A DNA stretch of 64,000 bases from Paractinoplanes tereljensis (GCF_016862435.1 NZ_BOMY01000051.1:204713-268712), one strand, 5' to 3'. Numbered from the stretch's first letter, positions 8,383-17,506 are shown. The notes: a model not told the origin generated them from the letters alone. A program made the numbers and translations.

Positions 8383-8816
8383 CGCCCGACGAGATTCTGG
8401 CCCGGCTGGAGGCTCCGCTGTCGCTGCGCCGCCGGCTCGGCTACCTGGCGGTGCTGCTGGCCGGCCTCGGCGGCGCACTGCTGACCGGGACCCTCTGGGC
8501 GACCGAACCGGCCCTGCCGGGCCGCACGGCCGCCGCGTTCGGGCTGCTCACCACGGTGGGTCTGGGCTGGGCCGGTTACGGCGGGTGGGCACTTACCCGG
8601 CGCGCCCCGCTGTACGCCCGGGACCGGGTGATCGCCGCCTGGATCGCGCTGGCCGCCTGGCTGGCCGGCGGGGCGGGGGTGGCCGCACTGGCCGCCACCC
8701 GCGGGTCGTTCCCGGCCGGGATGGCCGTCGTCGTAGCCGTGCTGGGTGCCGCCGCGGCCGTGAACCTGGTCGTGGCCCACCGCCGGCGGGCGGCACTCCG
8801 GCGACTGCGGGGGTAA
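8379..8816 (+). CDS. Small integral membrane protein coupled to ECF sigma factor
   Basis: The 145-residue protein starts MTPDEILARLEAPLSLRRR and has about four hydrophobic helices (residues near 22-42, 48-68, 85-105 and 110-128), ending in a basic RRRAALRRLRG tail. ATG at 8379 overlaps the sigma stop. There is no zinc-binding anti-sigma motif (HxxxCxxC). Any anti-sigma role is therefore inferred only from the coupling; it may instead be a target or accessory membrane protein. Confidence 0.75.
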   Translation: MTPDEILARLEAPLSLRRRLGYLAVLLAGLGGALLTGTLWATEPALPGRTAAAFGLLTTVGLGWAGYGGWALTRRAPLYARDRVIAAWIALAAWLAGGAGVAALAATRGSFPAGMAVVVAVLGAAAAVNLVVAHRRRAALRRLRG

Positions 8817-8861
8817 GAAATTACCGACAATTCACCCTTACGGGGGTCTCCGGTCGCCGGC

Positions 8862-8885
8862 CCCGGGACCGGAACCGGTCCCGGG
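8862..8885. terminator. Bidirectional hairpin terminator
   Basis: CCCGGGACCGG (8862-8872) and CCGGTCCCGGG (8875-8885) are perfect 11-bp arms around AA. The hairpin lies between the convergent ends of the membrane protein gene (8816) and the leftward gene ending at 8903. Confidence 0.75.
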
Positions 8886-8902
8886 CCGACGAGTGGAGCG
8901 CA

Positions 8903-9190
8903 TCAGAACGGCGCTGGACCGCGACCGGCGAGCGACATCAGGACCTGCGTGGCCAGGAGTTTGCGGACGCCCGTGACGGCGACCTCGCCCACCTGGTCAT
9001 AGGGCAGTTCCAGGGACAGCCCGTCGCCCGCGTCGCGGACCTCGGCGCTGACTTGATCCGGACGGAACGTACCGCCCCAGCCGTCGATACCGCCGCGCTG
9101 GTTGGTGCTGAGCGAGGCCATGCCGGATACGCGTGTGCCGTCGACGAGGGTCAGCCTCGCCGGACCGGAATAGGTCGTCATAGTCGTCAA
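8903..9190 (-). CDS. Small conserved-type protein of unknown function
   Basis: The 95-residue soluble protein (starting MTTMTTYSGPARLTLVDGTR) is rich in beta-strand-like segments and contains a GGIDGWGGTFRPD loop. I do not recognise a family. It starts 15 bp after the LtrA stop on the same strand and is the last gene of a three-gene leftward run ending at the hairpin at 8862. A second in-frame ATG at codon 4 is possible. Confidence 0.65.
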   Translation of the reverse strand: MTTMTTYSGPARLTLVDGTRVSGMASLSTNQRGGIDGWGGTFRPDQVSAEVRDAGDGLSLELPYDQVGEVAVTGVRKLLATQVLMSLAGRGPAPF

Positions 9191-9205
9191 CGGTATCCGG
9201 CTCGC

Positions 9206-10435
9206 TCAGGTGCGCGCGGTCCGGATCTCGCCTGCGTGATGCTGAGCCACCCCGGTGGCCACTCCGGCCACCAGGAGCACCGCCAGGAAGGCGAGCAGGA
9301 CCGGCGGTCGAAGATCAGCCAACAAAAGTCCGAGAGCCAGGGGTACGCCGAGGCCGGGCCACAGCAACGCCGGGCGCACCTGCCGGGACAGCCCGGCCTG
9401 GATCACCGTGGCACTGAACAGGTATCCGGCGACCCCGGCCGCGAGCACGCCTCGCGTTCCGGCCGACAGGTGATCCTCGGCGCCGTGCAGGATGGCGTGC
9501 TCCAGCCCCACCGCCACCGCGGCCAGGCTGATCGCGACCGGCAGGTGCGCGTACACGTAGAAGTCGTGCACGCCCTGCCTGGTCCGGTCGTGGCCCTCCT
9601 CCAGCAGCCGGCGTTTCGCCGCGCCGCCGGACAGGTCGAAGTACGACCACCAGAGCGCCGCGGTGGCCACGAACGCGAACACCGCGGTGACGACGACCCC
9701 GCCCTTCCAGGCACCGTCGTGCACACCGGTAACGGCGGCCGCCACCGACTCCCCCAGCACCAGGATCACGAACAGGCCGAAGCGTTCCGGCAGATGTTCC
9801 ATGTGCAGCGGCAGGGCGTCCTCGAGCCGGGCCGACAGGGTCGGTCCCAGCAGGTCCACCGCGACCCCCACGCCCCACAGCACGTACTTGGCCGGGCCCG
9901 GCACGGCCAGCGAGACCAGCCAGAAGGCGGCTCCGGCGGTGTGCCCGATCAGGTAGGGCCGCATGGTCGGCCGGGCGTCCGGCACGTGCCACCAGGCCCG
10001 CAGGTAGCCGGCGACCAGCACGAACCGCAGCAGCACGTACGACAGGGTGAACCAGGCCCCGCCGAGCTCGTCGATCGACGCCGCCATCCCGATCACGGCG
10101 GCCATGCCCACCAGCATGAGCAGCCGGAACACCGCGTCGTCGGTGTCGAACCGGTTCGCGTACAGGGCGCTGCTGGCCCAGGCCCACCACCCCACCGCGA
10201 CCACCGCCGCGAAGGTCAGCCCGCCCACCCAGGTCTCGTCCTTGGCCAGCAGGTCGGCGCACCGGGCGACGAACAGCACGAAGGCCAGGTCGAAGAAGAG
10301 CTCCAGCCGGGTGGCTGACCGATTCGTATCCTGGTTGAGGTCCGGCGGCCGGACGATCTCCCGCTCTTCCGCGTCTTCCCGATCAAGTTCGGCGATCTCG
10401 TCCGGCGTGGCACCCATGACTGCGACAGTGCCCAC
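9206..10435 (-). CDS. Low-temperature-requirement A (LtrA) family membrane protein
   Basis: The 409-residue polytopic membrane protein has the LtrA opening signature RLELFFDLAFVLFVARCADLL at about residues 43-63, followed by some ten more hydrophobic helices. It also has the conserved ERFGLFVILVLGES segment near residue 215. LtrA was named for a Listeria cold-growth phenotype and its biochemical role is unsettled. An alternative start is the internal ATG giving MGATPDEIAELD, seven codons in. It sits 17 bp after the DUF4352-like gene, in the same leftward operon. Confidence 0.88.
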   Translation of the reverse strand: MGTVAVMGATPDEIAELDREDAEEREIVRPPDLNQDTNRSATRLELFFDLAFVLFVARCADLLAKDETWVGGLTFAAVVAVGWWAWASSALYANRFDTDDAVFRLLMLVGMAAVIGMAASIDELGGAWFTLSYVLLRFVLVAGYLRAWWHVPDARPTMRPYLIGHTAGAAFWLVSLAVPGPAKYVLWGVGVAVDLLGPTLSARLEDALPLHMEHLPERFGLFVILVLGESVAAAVTGVHDGAWKGGVVVTAVFAFVATAALWWSYFDLSGGAAKRRLLEEGHDRTRQGVHDFYVYAHLPVAISLAAVAVGLEHAILHGAEDHLSAGTRGVLAAGVAGYLFSATVIQAGLSRQVRPALLWPGLGVPLALGLLLADLRPPVLLAFLAVLLVAGVATGVAQHHAGEIRTART

Positions 10436-10452
10436 CGCGGCCCCGCTTGATG

Positions 10453-11037
10453 TCAGCGGGCGACGGTGACCTTCACCCCGCCGGAGAGCAGCGAGTCGTG
10501 CAGCTCCAGGCTGGTCAGCCTGGTCGCCTTCGGGACGTCGAAGACGAGCTTGCCCTCGACCCGGTCGCCGGGGCTGAGCTTCTTCAGAAACGTCTGGGTG
10601 TCGTGGTTGGCATAGACGCCGGCGATCTCGTCGTTGCCGTACTCGGTGCCGGCCGCGTCGAACGCCTTCTGCCAGCGGCCGAGGAAGTACTGCGACTCGT
10701 CGGCGATGTTGCGCACCGACAGGCTGACCACGCAGTACTTGCCCTTCGCGGTCTTCTCCAGGTGTTCCAGCCCGACCTTGGTGCGGGAGCAGTCCACCCG
10801 GGAGACCACGAACTCGAACTTGCCGTCCCGCACCGGGTCGCCGACCCCGGGCGGCGGAGGTGTGGTCGGGGCCTTTTTCGTGGCCTTTGTCGTGGCCGCC
10901 GGCCCGGCGACGGCGGCCGGTTCCTTGCTTCCGTAACGCTGGGCGGCCAGGCCGGCCAGGAACAGCACGGCCACCGCGCCGACCGCGAACAGGACAGCGA
11001 GCAGCGGGTTGAGCGGAGCCCTACGGTCGTGCGCCAT
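10453..11037 (-). CDS. Membrane-anchored DUF4352-like extracellular protein
   Basis: The 194-residue protein has an N-terminal transmembrane anchor (about residues 11-30, LLAVLFAVGAVAVLFLAGLA), a Thr/Pro-rich linker and a C-terminal immunoglobulin-like domain. That domain begins with GDPVRDGKFEFVVSRVDC and carries SVRNIADESQYFLGRWQKAFD, the DUF4352 pattern of putative cell-surface proteins. A Cys pair near residues 75 and 95 may form a disulphide. It is first in the leftward run of three. No enzymatic motif is visible. Confidence 0.75.
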   Translation of the reverse strand: MAHDRRAPLNPLLAVLFAVGAVAVLFLAGLAAQRYGSKEPAAVAGPAATTKATKKAPTTPPPPGVGDPVRDGKFEFVVSRVDCSRTKVGLEHLEKTAKGKYCVVSLSVRNIADESQYFLGRWQKAFDAAGTEYGNDEIAGVYANHDTQTFLKKLSPGDRVEGKLVFDVPKATRLTSLELHDSLLSGGVKVTVAR

Positions 11038-11146
11038 GTCTTAACTGTCGAACAGCGAGCCGGGCGAAGCCACCGATTTCGCCTGATCAGCGTGACCCTC
11101 CACCTGATCGGACAAGCGACGCGCACGGCTCGCTAGGCTCGTCGGT

Positions 11147-11935
11147 ATGACGACCCTTGCCAGCCGCACCACCTCGGTTCTGCGCAGTGAGCACGACACT
11201 CTCGCGAGCCTGGTTCCGACACTCACCGACGAGCAGCTCACCGGCCCGTCCGGCGCGTCCGACTGGACCGTCGCCGACGTGCTGTCGCACCTGGGCAGCG
11301 GCGCCGAGATCTCGCTCGCCGGTTTCCGCGCGGCCCTCGGCGAGGCCGAGGTGCCGGGCGACGGCTTCAACCAGAGCGTGTGGGACCGCTGGAACGCGCT
11401 CAGCCCGCAGGACCAGGCCGCCGGCTGGGTGCGGTCCGACGAGGCGCTGGTCGCGGCGTTCGAGGCGGTGCCCGAGTCGCGGCACGACGAGCTGCCGGTC
11501 AAGCTCGGCTTCCTGCCCGAGCCGCTGCCGTTCGCCTCGTTCCTGGCGATGCGGCTCAGCGAGGTCGTCCAGCACGGCTGGGACGTGCGGGCCGGCATCG
11601 ACCCGGCCGCCGCGCTCACCGAGCCGGCCGCGCAGCTGCTCGCCGAGCACCTCAGCGGCGGGATCGGCTTCATGCTCGGCTTCATCGGCAAGCCCGCGGA
11701 GGCGCGCGAGCACGCGGTGGTCGAGATCGCCAAGACGCCGTACCGCATCGTGCTCGACGACGCGGCCCGGCTCACCACCGAGACCCTCCCGGCCACCGCG
11801 ACGTTCAGCGGCCCGCTGGAGTCGGCGGCCCGGCTCGTCTACGGCCGGCTCGGCGAGCGGTTCACCCCGGCCGGCGTCGAGGTGTCCGGCAACATCACGC
11901 TCGCCGAGCTACGCGCGGCGTTCCCTGGCTTCTGA
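11147..11935 (+). CDS. Maleylpyruvate isomerase / mycothiol-dependent enzyme family protein
   Basis: The 262-residue protein has an N-terminal DinB-like four-helix domain typical of mycothiol-dependent maleylpyruvate isomerase-related proteins. The metal site residues are in DWTVADVLSHLGSGAE (His at about 49) and in the later HGWDVRAGID segment near 142. The C-terminal part resembles the family's SCP2-like accessory domain. These actinobacterial proteins use mycothiol in isomerase or transferase reactions; the substrate is unknown. Its last 27 bp overlap the convergent nuclease gene. Confidence 0.8.
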   Translation: MTTLASRTTSVLRSEHDTLASLVPTLTDEQLTGPSGASDWTVADVLSHLGSGAEISLAGFRAALGEAEVPGDGFNQSVWDRWNALSPQDQAAGWVRSDEALVAAFEAVPESRHDELPVKLGFLPEPLPFASFLAMRLSEVVQHGWDVRAGIDPAAALTEPAAQLLAEHLSGGIGFMLGFIGKPAEAREHAVVEIAKTPYRIVLDDAARLTTETLPATATFSGPLESAARLVYGRLGERFTPAGVEVSGNITLAELRAAFPGF

Positions 11936-12487
11936 GAAACGCTCGGCGAGCATGGCGCAGAACAGCGCGCCCTGCTCGATCGCGTCGTCCAGCGCGACGT
12001 GGGTGTGCGGGGCATCGTCGAACCACGACCGCGGCATGGAGCGCTTCGCGGTCGCCCGGTAGTCGGTGCCCAGCAACGCCATCGCGTAGGTCTTGATGTC
12101 CAGCGCCGAGTGCGAGAACGGGCTGGACCCGGCAAACCGGATCAGATACCAGTACACGAACATGAAGTCGTACGCCGCCGGGTAGCCGACGAACACCGGC
12201 TTGCCCGGCAGCCCTTCAAGCCACTCGCGGTAGCGGATCATCGCGGCGGCCGGCTCCTCCTGGTCCGCCCGGCAGGCCGCCCAGGCCTCCGGCTGGGTCG
12301 CCCACCAGGCCATGGTGTCCGGGTTACCCTCGGCGCCGGGCAGCGTGACCAGGTTGGCGCTGAACGTGCCGACCAGCTCCTTGCCCGCGGTGAACGCCGC
12401 CGAGGCAAAGCTCAGCATCGAGTGCGGCCCGGGAATCGGCCCATCGGCCTCAACGTCGGTGCTGACATAGATCTCCGGTCGCGCCAC
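11909..12487 (-). CDS. DEDD-type 3'-5' exonuclease-like protein
   Basis: The 192-residue protein resembles RNase T/oligoribonuclease-type exonucleases. It opens with IYVSTDVEADGPIPG, where the Asp and Glu correspond to the first DEDD metal-binding pair. PVFVGYPAAYDFMFVYWYLIRF follows in the middle, and DDAPHTHVALDDAIEQGALF at about residues 160-180 supplies the late His and Asp. The expected activity is Mg2+-dependent removal of 3' nucleotides from RNA or DNA. It is divergent from the DUF1295 gene and converges on the mycothiol-dependent enzyme gene with a 27-bp overlap. Confidence 0.82.
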   Translation of the reverse strand: MARPEIYVSTDVEADGPIPGPHSMLSFASAAFTAGKELVGTFSANLVTLPGAEGNPDTMAWWATQPEAWAACRADQEEPAAAMIRYREWLEGLPGKPVFVGYPAAYDFMFVYWYLIRFAGSSPFSHSALDIKTYAMALLGTDYRATAKRSMPRSWFDDAPHTHVALDDAIEQGALFCAMLAERFSEARERRA

Positions 12488-12548
12488 CCCCGAACCGTAG
12501 CCATCCGGGCGGTCCGCTCGCGCTTCATTTTCGGCCTACCCTCTTCGC

Positions 12549-13463
12549 ATGATTCGCAGTGGTCGATGGTTCGCGCTCGGTGTCGTGGCCGCCACCTACG
12601 CGGTGGCCGGGCTGGCCGCCTGGGCCGTCGCCGCTGCCACGCCCGGGCACCCGCTCGCCCGCACCCTCGGCGCCGATCTGGTCGCCACCGTCGTGGTATT
12701 CGCGGCCAGCCTGGTCGTCGGCAACGCCAGCCTCTACGACCCGTACTGGAGTGTTGCGCCGCCGGTGGTCGTGTCGGCCTGGGTGCTGTGGCGGGACGAC
12801 CTCAACGGGCGGCAAGTTGTCGTGGTCGCGCTCGTGCTCATCTGGGCGGTGCGGCTGACCGGCAACTGGGTGCGGTCGTGGCGCGGGCTGGAGCACGAGG
12901 ACTGGCGTTACGTGCAGATGCGCGAGCAACGACCGCCCTGGCTGCCGTGGTGGCTGGTCAACCTGGCCGGCATCCAGCTGATGCCGACGCTCGTGGTCTT
13001 CGCCGGGCTGCTCGCGGTCTGGCCCGCGGTGACCGTCACCGACCGGCCGCTAGGCTGGCTGGACGCCCTGGCCGTGCTGGTGACCGGCGGTGCCGTACTG
13101 ATCGAAGCGGTCGCGGACCGGCAGATGCACCGCTTCACCGCGGACCCGGCCAACCGCGGCCGGATAATCGACCGCGGGTTGTGGCGCTACTCGCGTCACC
13201 CCAACTACCTCGGCGAGATCGGCTTCTGGTGGGGATTGTGGCTGTTCGGCCTGGCCGCCGCGCCGAGCTGGTGGTGGACCATGGCCGGGCCGATCGTGAT
13301 GGTGCTGCTCTTCGCGCTGGTGAGCGTGCCGCTGATGGACCGCCGTTCCCTCGCCCGCCGTCCGGCCTACGCCGAGCACATGCTCCGCGTCCCGGCCCTG
13401 CTCCCCCGGCCCTGGCGTCAACGCGGCGTCAACAACGGCGACGCGAGCGTCCCAGAGCCGTGA
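12549..13463 (+). CDS. DUF1295 membrane protein (steroid 5-alpha-reductase superfamily)
   Basis: The 304-residue polytopic membrane protein carries the DUF1295 hallmark LWRYSRHPNYLGEIGFWWGLWLFGL at about residues 213-237. It also has the preceding DRQMHRF and terminal RPAYAEHMLRVPALLP patterns. Members resemble steroid 5-alpha-reductases and isoprenylcysteine methyltransferases and may reduce lipid or steroid double bonds using NADPH; the substrate here is unknown. It stands alone, divergent from the nuclease, and 43 bp upstream of the UspA gene. Confidence 0.85.
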   Translation: MIRSGRWFALGVVAATYAVAGLAAWAVAAATPGHPLARTLGADLVATVVVFAASLVVGNASLYDPYWSVAPPVVVSAWVLWRDDLNGRQVVVVALVLIWAVRLTGNWVRSWRGLEHEDWRYVQMREQRPPWLPWWLVNLAGIQLMPTLVVFAGLLAVWPAVTVTDRPLGWLDALAVLVTGGAVLIEAVADRQMHRFTADPANRGRIIDRGLWRYSRHPNYLGEIGFWWGLWLFGLAAAPSWWWTMAGPIVMVLLFALVSVPLMDRRSLARRPAYAEHMLRVPALLPRPWRQRGVNNGDASVPEP

Positions 13464-13506
13464 ACGACCCTGTCCGCCCCGCACCGCGCCGGGTGATCGT
13501 GGCCAG

Positions 13507-14052
13507 GTGACTGATGAGCAGGTGATCGTCGGCGTTTCGCCGTCCCTGGCGGGACTCGCGGCATTGCGGTGGGCGCTCGGTGAGGCGCGCCGCCGGCAGG
13601 TGCCTCTGTTGGCCGTACGGGCCTGGCAGCTCGATTTCGGACCCCGGGCCCGGCCCACCTGGGAGTTCGAACGGGCCACCGCCGAGGACGCCCGGACCCT
13701 GGCTCACGGGGCGTTCCGGCTGGCCGGCGAGTCGGCCGACGACGTGGTGATCCGGGTGCCACGCGGGCTCGCCGCGACCGCGCTGCGCGACTACGCCCAC
13801 CCGCACGACCTGCTGGTTCTGGGAGCCGGGCGGAGCCGCTGGCTCGGCGGGCCGGTGGTGCGCGCCGCCGTGCGCGGTGCGCCCTGCCCGGTGATCGTGG
13901 TGCCGCCGCCGGAGCTGACCCTCCACGGCCGCCGGGCCGGTCGCCGCCTGCACCGGGAGGTGAGCGACGCCCTCAGCCGGCTCCCCCGCCCCGGCGAGCC
14001 GGAAAAGCGGCCAGGCTGGGCCGAGAACGGCCCAGCCTGGCACGAGAAGTGA
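13507..14052 (+). CDS. Universal stress protein (UspA) family protein
   Basis: The 181-residue single UspA domain has a GTG start. It begins VIVGVSPSLAGLAALRWALGEA and continues through ATALRDYAHPHDLLVLGAGRSRWLGGPVVR to CPVIVVPPP. The ATP-binding G-2x-G-9x-G(S/T) signature is only partly kept (GAGRSRWLGGPVV), so nucleotide binding is uncertain. The final 14 codons form an extension built over a strong hairpin (14011-14040), which suggests that the terminator has been absorbed into the coding region. Confidence 0.85.
   Translation: MTDEQVIVGVSPSLAGLAALRWALGEARRRQVPLLAVRAWQLDFGPRARPTWEFERATAEDARTLAHGAFRLAGESADDVVIRVPRGLAATALRDYAHPHDLLVLGAGRSRWLGGPVVRAAVRGAPCPVIVVPPPELTLHGRRAGRRLHREVSDALSRLPRPGEPEKRPGWAENGPAWHEK
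14011..14040. terminator. Strong hairpin inside the 3' end of the UspA gene
   Basis: CCAGGCTGGGCC (14011-14022) and GGCCCAGCCTGG (14029-14040) are perfect 12-bp arms around GAGAAC. It sits between convergent genes and can serve both, although it lies before the UspA stop codon at 14050-14052. Confidence 0.7.
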
Positions 14053-14058
14053 CCGGGG

Positions 14059-17000
14059 TCAGCGCAGCGCGTACGCCCGGATCACGGTCTGCGACACCGT
14101 GTTGCCCTTGGTGTCGGTGGAGGCCACGCGCAGCGACGCGAAGCCGGCCTTGCGCGGGTGGTTGACCGTCGCCACCCGGTGGTTGCCGGAGCCGCGCACG
14201 TCGGCCCGGTGCCACGTCTTGCCGTCGTCGTACGAGACCTCGACCTTGACCGACTTCGCGGTCCCGGCGGTCGAGCCGGGCTGCTGCTCGACGGTCACCG
14301 GGATCTCGAAGCGGCGACCGGCGGCCGTCGCGTTGTGGTCGTCCAGGTTCGGGCTGAACCGGACCGTGGACAGGGCCAGCCGCTGGTAGCCCTCCGCCGG
14401 GGCGTGGCCGGACTTGAACGTCCAGGTCCCGCTGACCGAGGTGGAGAACAGGTGCGGCGCACTGCGGGTGGCCGACACCTCCAGGCGGTACTTCGCGGTG
14501 GCGGCCGGCAGGTCGTACTCGCCGCCCTCACCGATCTTGGTGCTGCCCTGGTAGAGCGCCGACGTGTAGGTGTCGGTGGTGGAGAAGCCGGGGTGGCCGG
14601 CTCCGTCACCGAACAGCGACGGGTACGCACTGAGGTGGTCGCCCTGCCGGGACACCCAGTCGCCGATCCACAGCGGCTGGGTCACGTTCGGCCCGAAGAC
14701 CGCCGTGTTCCAGGCCTGGTGGTACGTGCGGCCGGCCCGCACCGGGGTGGCCCCGCCGATCTGCTCGCTGATCAGCTCCGGCCAGTCCTCGCCGACGGCA
14801 GGCAGCTGCTGCATGAAGTCGGGCTGCCACGGCGCCTCGGTGCTGAGGTACTCGGTGCGGTGGAACGGCAGGGAGAACGGCAGCGCCACGAACCAGCCGC
14901 CGCTGTTCTCGCTGTACTTGGCGAAGTTGCCCTTGGTGCCCTCGGCACCGGTGGCGGACACCGCGTAGTCGGCCTTGACCGTGGCCAGGTCCCGCAGGCG
15001 CGGGGTCTTGGTCAGGCCGTTGAACATCTTGCCGGGCTGGAAGTACGCCAGGTCGGTGGTCCACGGGCTGTTCCGGAAGGTGCCGTCGGCGCCCGGGTCG
15101 GCGAACGACCCGTTCACGCTGGCCACGAAGAAGTCCTTGGACACCGGGGTGGCCGGGGCCGCGGACAGCTGGTCGAAGGTCAGGCCGAGGGCGCTCGCCC
15201 CGATACCCCAGTCCGCGCCGGTCCAGTCCGCGTTGACCGCGGCCAGGACGGTACCCGCGTTGGCCTGCGGGGCCTTGACGTTGACCGGCTTGGCCAGCCG
15301 GCCGTCGAACGAGATCGTGCTCGCCTTGTCGACGACGAACTCGGTGATGGTCAGCATCGCGGTCGACTCGGCCTCGGCGTTGTTGATCCAGACGAACGCG
15401 CCGTAGCGGCCCTTGGGCAACCGGACGGTCTCCGAGCCCTGCGCCTGGTAGACGTCGAAGCTCTGGAAGGTGTCCAGGTTGAACAGGCCCGCGTAGTGGT
15501 CGAGCGACGGCGTACCGTCCGGGTTGGTGGTGTTGACGACGACGTCGTAGCTCTCGACCTCGCGGTCGACGCCGAGCGGCGTGGTGACCTTGAGGTCGCC
15601 GGCCGTCGCCACCAGGTAACCGCTGAGCAGGCCGTCGGACAGCGACGGCGAGCTGGTGTCGGCGGTGACCGTGGTGGAAGCCGTGCCGCCGGCCGGAACG
15701 GTCAGCGTCGAGGCGGCCACCGTGAACGGCGCGGCCGGGGCGGACAGCGCCAGGGTGACCGCGGCCGTACCCGAGTTGCGGTAGGTGATGGTCTTGGTCA
15801 CCGGCTGGTCGTCACCGTGCGGCCAGATCGCCAGGCCGAAGCTGAGGCTGCCCTCGTCGGCGCTGACCGTCTGGGTGATCTCCCGGGCCACGTCGACCCG
15901 GCCGGCACCCTGTTCGAAGGCGTTGAAGCCGTCGATCGTCTTGGCCGAGCCCATCAGGGTGTTCTTGCGCAGCTTCGACGACCAGGCCGGGTGCTCCTGG
16001 GTCAGGATCGCGGCCGCGCCGGCCACGTGCGGGGTGGCCATCGAGGTGCCGGAGAGCGCCACGTACCCGTCGACCGGGGCCGGGTCGCCGATGAAGCCGT
16101 TCTTGGCCTTGGCCGCCACGATGTCCACGCCGGGCGCGGTGATGTCCGGCTTGATGGCGTGGTCGCCGACCCGGGGGCCGGTGCTGGAGAAGTAGGCCAG
16201 CTGGTCGTCCCGGTCGACGGCGCCGACCGCGAGCGCCGAGTCGGCGGTGGACGGCGAACCGGCCGAGTTCGGGCCGGCGTTGCCGGACGCGATCACGAAC
16301 AGCGTGTTGTACTGCGCGGTCAGGTCGTTGACCGCCTGCTCGAGCGGGTCGATCTCGGGGGTGTCGCCACCGCCGAGGCTCATGTTGATCACCGGCGCGC
16401 GCTCGGCCGCCCAGGCCATGCCGGCCAGGATCGCCGAGTCGTCACAGAACTCGGTCTCGCAGACCTTGCCGATGAGCAGCTTGGCGCCGGGAGCGACGCC
16501 CTTGTAACGGCCGCCCGACGCCGCACCGGAGCCGGCGATGATCGAGGCGACGTGGGTGCCGTGCCCGACCTCGTCGTCGGCGGTCGCGGTGGTGGTGAAG
16601 TTCTCCGCGGCGACGATCTTCCCGGCCAGGTCGGGGTGGGTGGCGTCGATACCGGTGTCGAGGATGGCGACCGTGACCCCGGTGCCGTCGTAACCAGCCT
16701 GCCAGGCGGTGGGCGCGCCGATCTGCGGCACGCTGTGGTCGAGGCTGACCTTGCGCTTGCCGTCCAGCCAGACCCGCTGCACGCCCGGCTTGAGCGAGCG
16801 CGCGGTGGCCGAACCGCTGGTCAGGGACGACCAGAGGGTGGCCCGCTCCTCGAGGTTGGCCCGCGCGGCCAGGGTGCCGACCTGCGCGATGTCGCGGGTG
16901 ACCCGCGCGCCACCGGCGGAGAGCGCGCTCCGTGCGCCGGTCGCGCTGTTCTTCGGGTACGAGATGAGCAGGCGCAGGTCGCCACCGCCCTGGGCGGCGA

Positions 17001-17316
17001 GCTCGGAGATGTCGAACAGGCGCTTGTCGAGGCGGCCGGCACGCAGGAGCGCGAGCGCGTCGGTCGGGATGACGTAGCGGTGACCCTTGATCGTCTGGGT
17101 CAGGAAGCGGACCTTGCTGCGGCCCGGTCCGGGCTGGACGGTCGCGCCTTTGCCGTGCGTGGTGACCCGGTCGCCGGTGAGCAGCGTGACCGAGATGGGC
17201 TTCTGTGCTGTCGGCGTTCCGGTGGTCGTGGACGGTGCGGCTGCCGCCGGTGCCTGCAAGCCCCCGATGACCAGGGCTGAGGTGAGCAGTACGGCGGACA
17301 GTCTTCGTCGACGCAT
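14059..17316 (-). CDS. Secreted subtilisin-like serine protease (S8)
   Basis: The 1085-residue precursor has its start at ATG 17316, behind a GGGGAGG ribosome site; an open frame continues upstream but lacks one. A signal peptide with RRRR and a hydrophobic core ends near APAAAA (about residue 30). A propeptide follows, then the S8 domain: Asp in ILDTGIDATHPD (about 218), His in GHGTHVASI (about 252), and Ser in SGTSMATPH (about 423). A long C-terminal region of beta-sandwich-like modules follows (Fn3/Ig-type NSGTAAVTLALS). It is exported and probably degrades extracellular protein. It is divergent from the glycoside hydrolase across a region with three LacI-type palindromes. Confidence 0.95.
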   Translation of the reverse strand: MRRRRLSAVLLTSALVIGGLQAPAAAAPSTTTGTPTAQKPISVTLLTGDRVTTHGKGATVQPGPGRSKVRFLTQTIKGHRYVIPTDALALLRAGRLDKRLFDISELAAQGGGDLRLLISYPKNSATGARSALSAGGARVTRDIAQVGTLAARANLEERATLWSSLTSGSATARSLKPGVQRVWLDGKRKVSLDHSVPQIGAPTAWQAGYDGTGVTVAILDTGIDATHPDLAGKIVAAENFTTTATADDEVGHGTHVASIIAGSGAASGGRYKGVAPGAKLLIGKVCETEFCDDSAILAGMAWAAERAPVINMSLGGGDTPEIDPLEQAVNDLTAQYNTLFVIASGNAGPNSAGSPSTADSALAVGAVDRDDQLAYFSSTGPRVGDHAIKPDITAPGVDIVAAKAKNGFIGDPAPVDGYVALSGTSMATPHVAGAAAILTQEHPAWSSKLRKNTLMGSAKTIDGFNAFEQGAGRVDVAREITQTVSADEGSLSFGLAIWPHGDDQPVTKTITYRNSGTAAVTLALSAPAAPFTVAASTLTVPAGGTASTTVTADTSSPSLSDGLLSGYLVATAGDLKVTTPLGVDREVESYDVVVNTTNPDGTPSLDHYAGLFNLDTFQSFDVYQAQGSETVRLPKGRYGAFVWINNAEAESTAMLTITEFVVDKASTISFDGRLAKPVNVKAPQANAGTVLAAVNADWTGADWGIGASALGLTFDQLSAAPATPVSKDFFVASVNGSFADPGADGTFRNSPWTTDLAYFQPGKMFNGLTKTPRLRDLATVKADYAVSATGAEGTKGNFAKYSENSGGWFVALPFSLPFHRTEYLSTEAPWQPDFMQQLPAVGEDWPELISEQIGGATPVRAGRTYHQAWNTAVFGPNVTQPLWIGDWVSRQGDHLSAYPSLFGDGAGHPGFSTTDTYTSALYQGSTKIGEGGEYDLPAATAKYRLEVSATRSAPHLFSTSVSGTWTFKSGHAPAEGYQRLALSTVRFSPNLDDHNATAAGRRFEIPVTVEQQPGSTAGTAKSVKVEVSYDDGKTWHRADVRGSGNHRVATVNHPRKAGFASLRVASTDTKGNTVSQTVIRAYALR

Positions 17317-17399
17317 CTGGGTGCCTCCCCGTGCCGGGACCGTCCCGGCTCCGGGATAGACACTGGCAAATCCGCGCAACCTGACAAACGTCATATCGA

Positions 17400-17411
17400 G
17401 AAAACGTTTTC
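17400..17411. promoter_or_regulatory. LacI-type palindrome 1
   Basis: GAAAACGTTTTC is a perfect 12-bp palindrome with the central CG typical of LacI/GalR-family operators. It lies in the divergent promoter region between the subtilase and the glycoside hydrolase. Confidence 0.55.
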
Positions 17412-17413
17412 CT

Positions 17414-17427
17414 TCGAAGCGCTTCGA
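17414..17427. promoter_or_regulatory. LacI-type palindrome 2
   Basis: TCGAAGCGCTTCGA is a perfect 14-bp palindrome, 2 bp from palindrome 1. AAGCGCTT is a common LacI-family core in actinomycete glycosidase promoters. Confidence 0.6.
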
Positions 17428-17506
17428 TCCATTGACGGGCCCGACCGGTCCTCCGTAACGTGGCCGAAATCCCCGGGTGTCATCGCGATCGATGAGGTGG
17501 CTCGAA

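Noticed and set aside
14158..17280. Open frame of 1040 codons opposite the subtilase
   Set aside because: The predicted protein is a Gly/Arg/Val-rich mirror without domains; the opposite strand has all S8 catalytic motifs.
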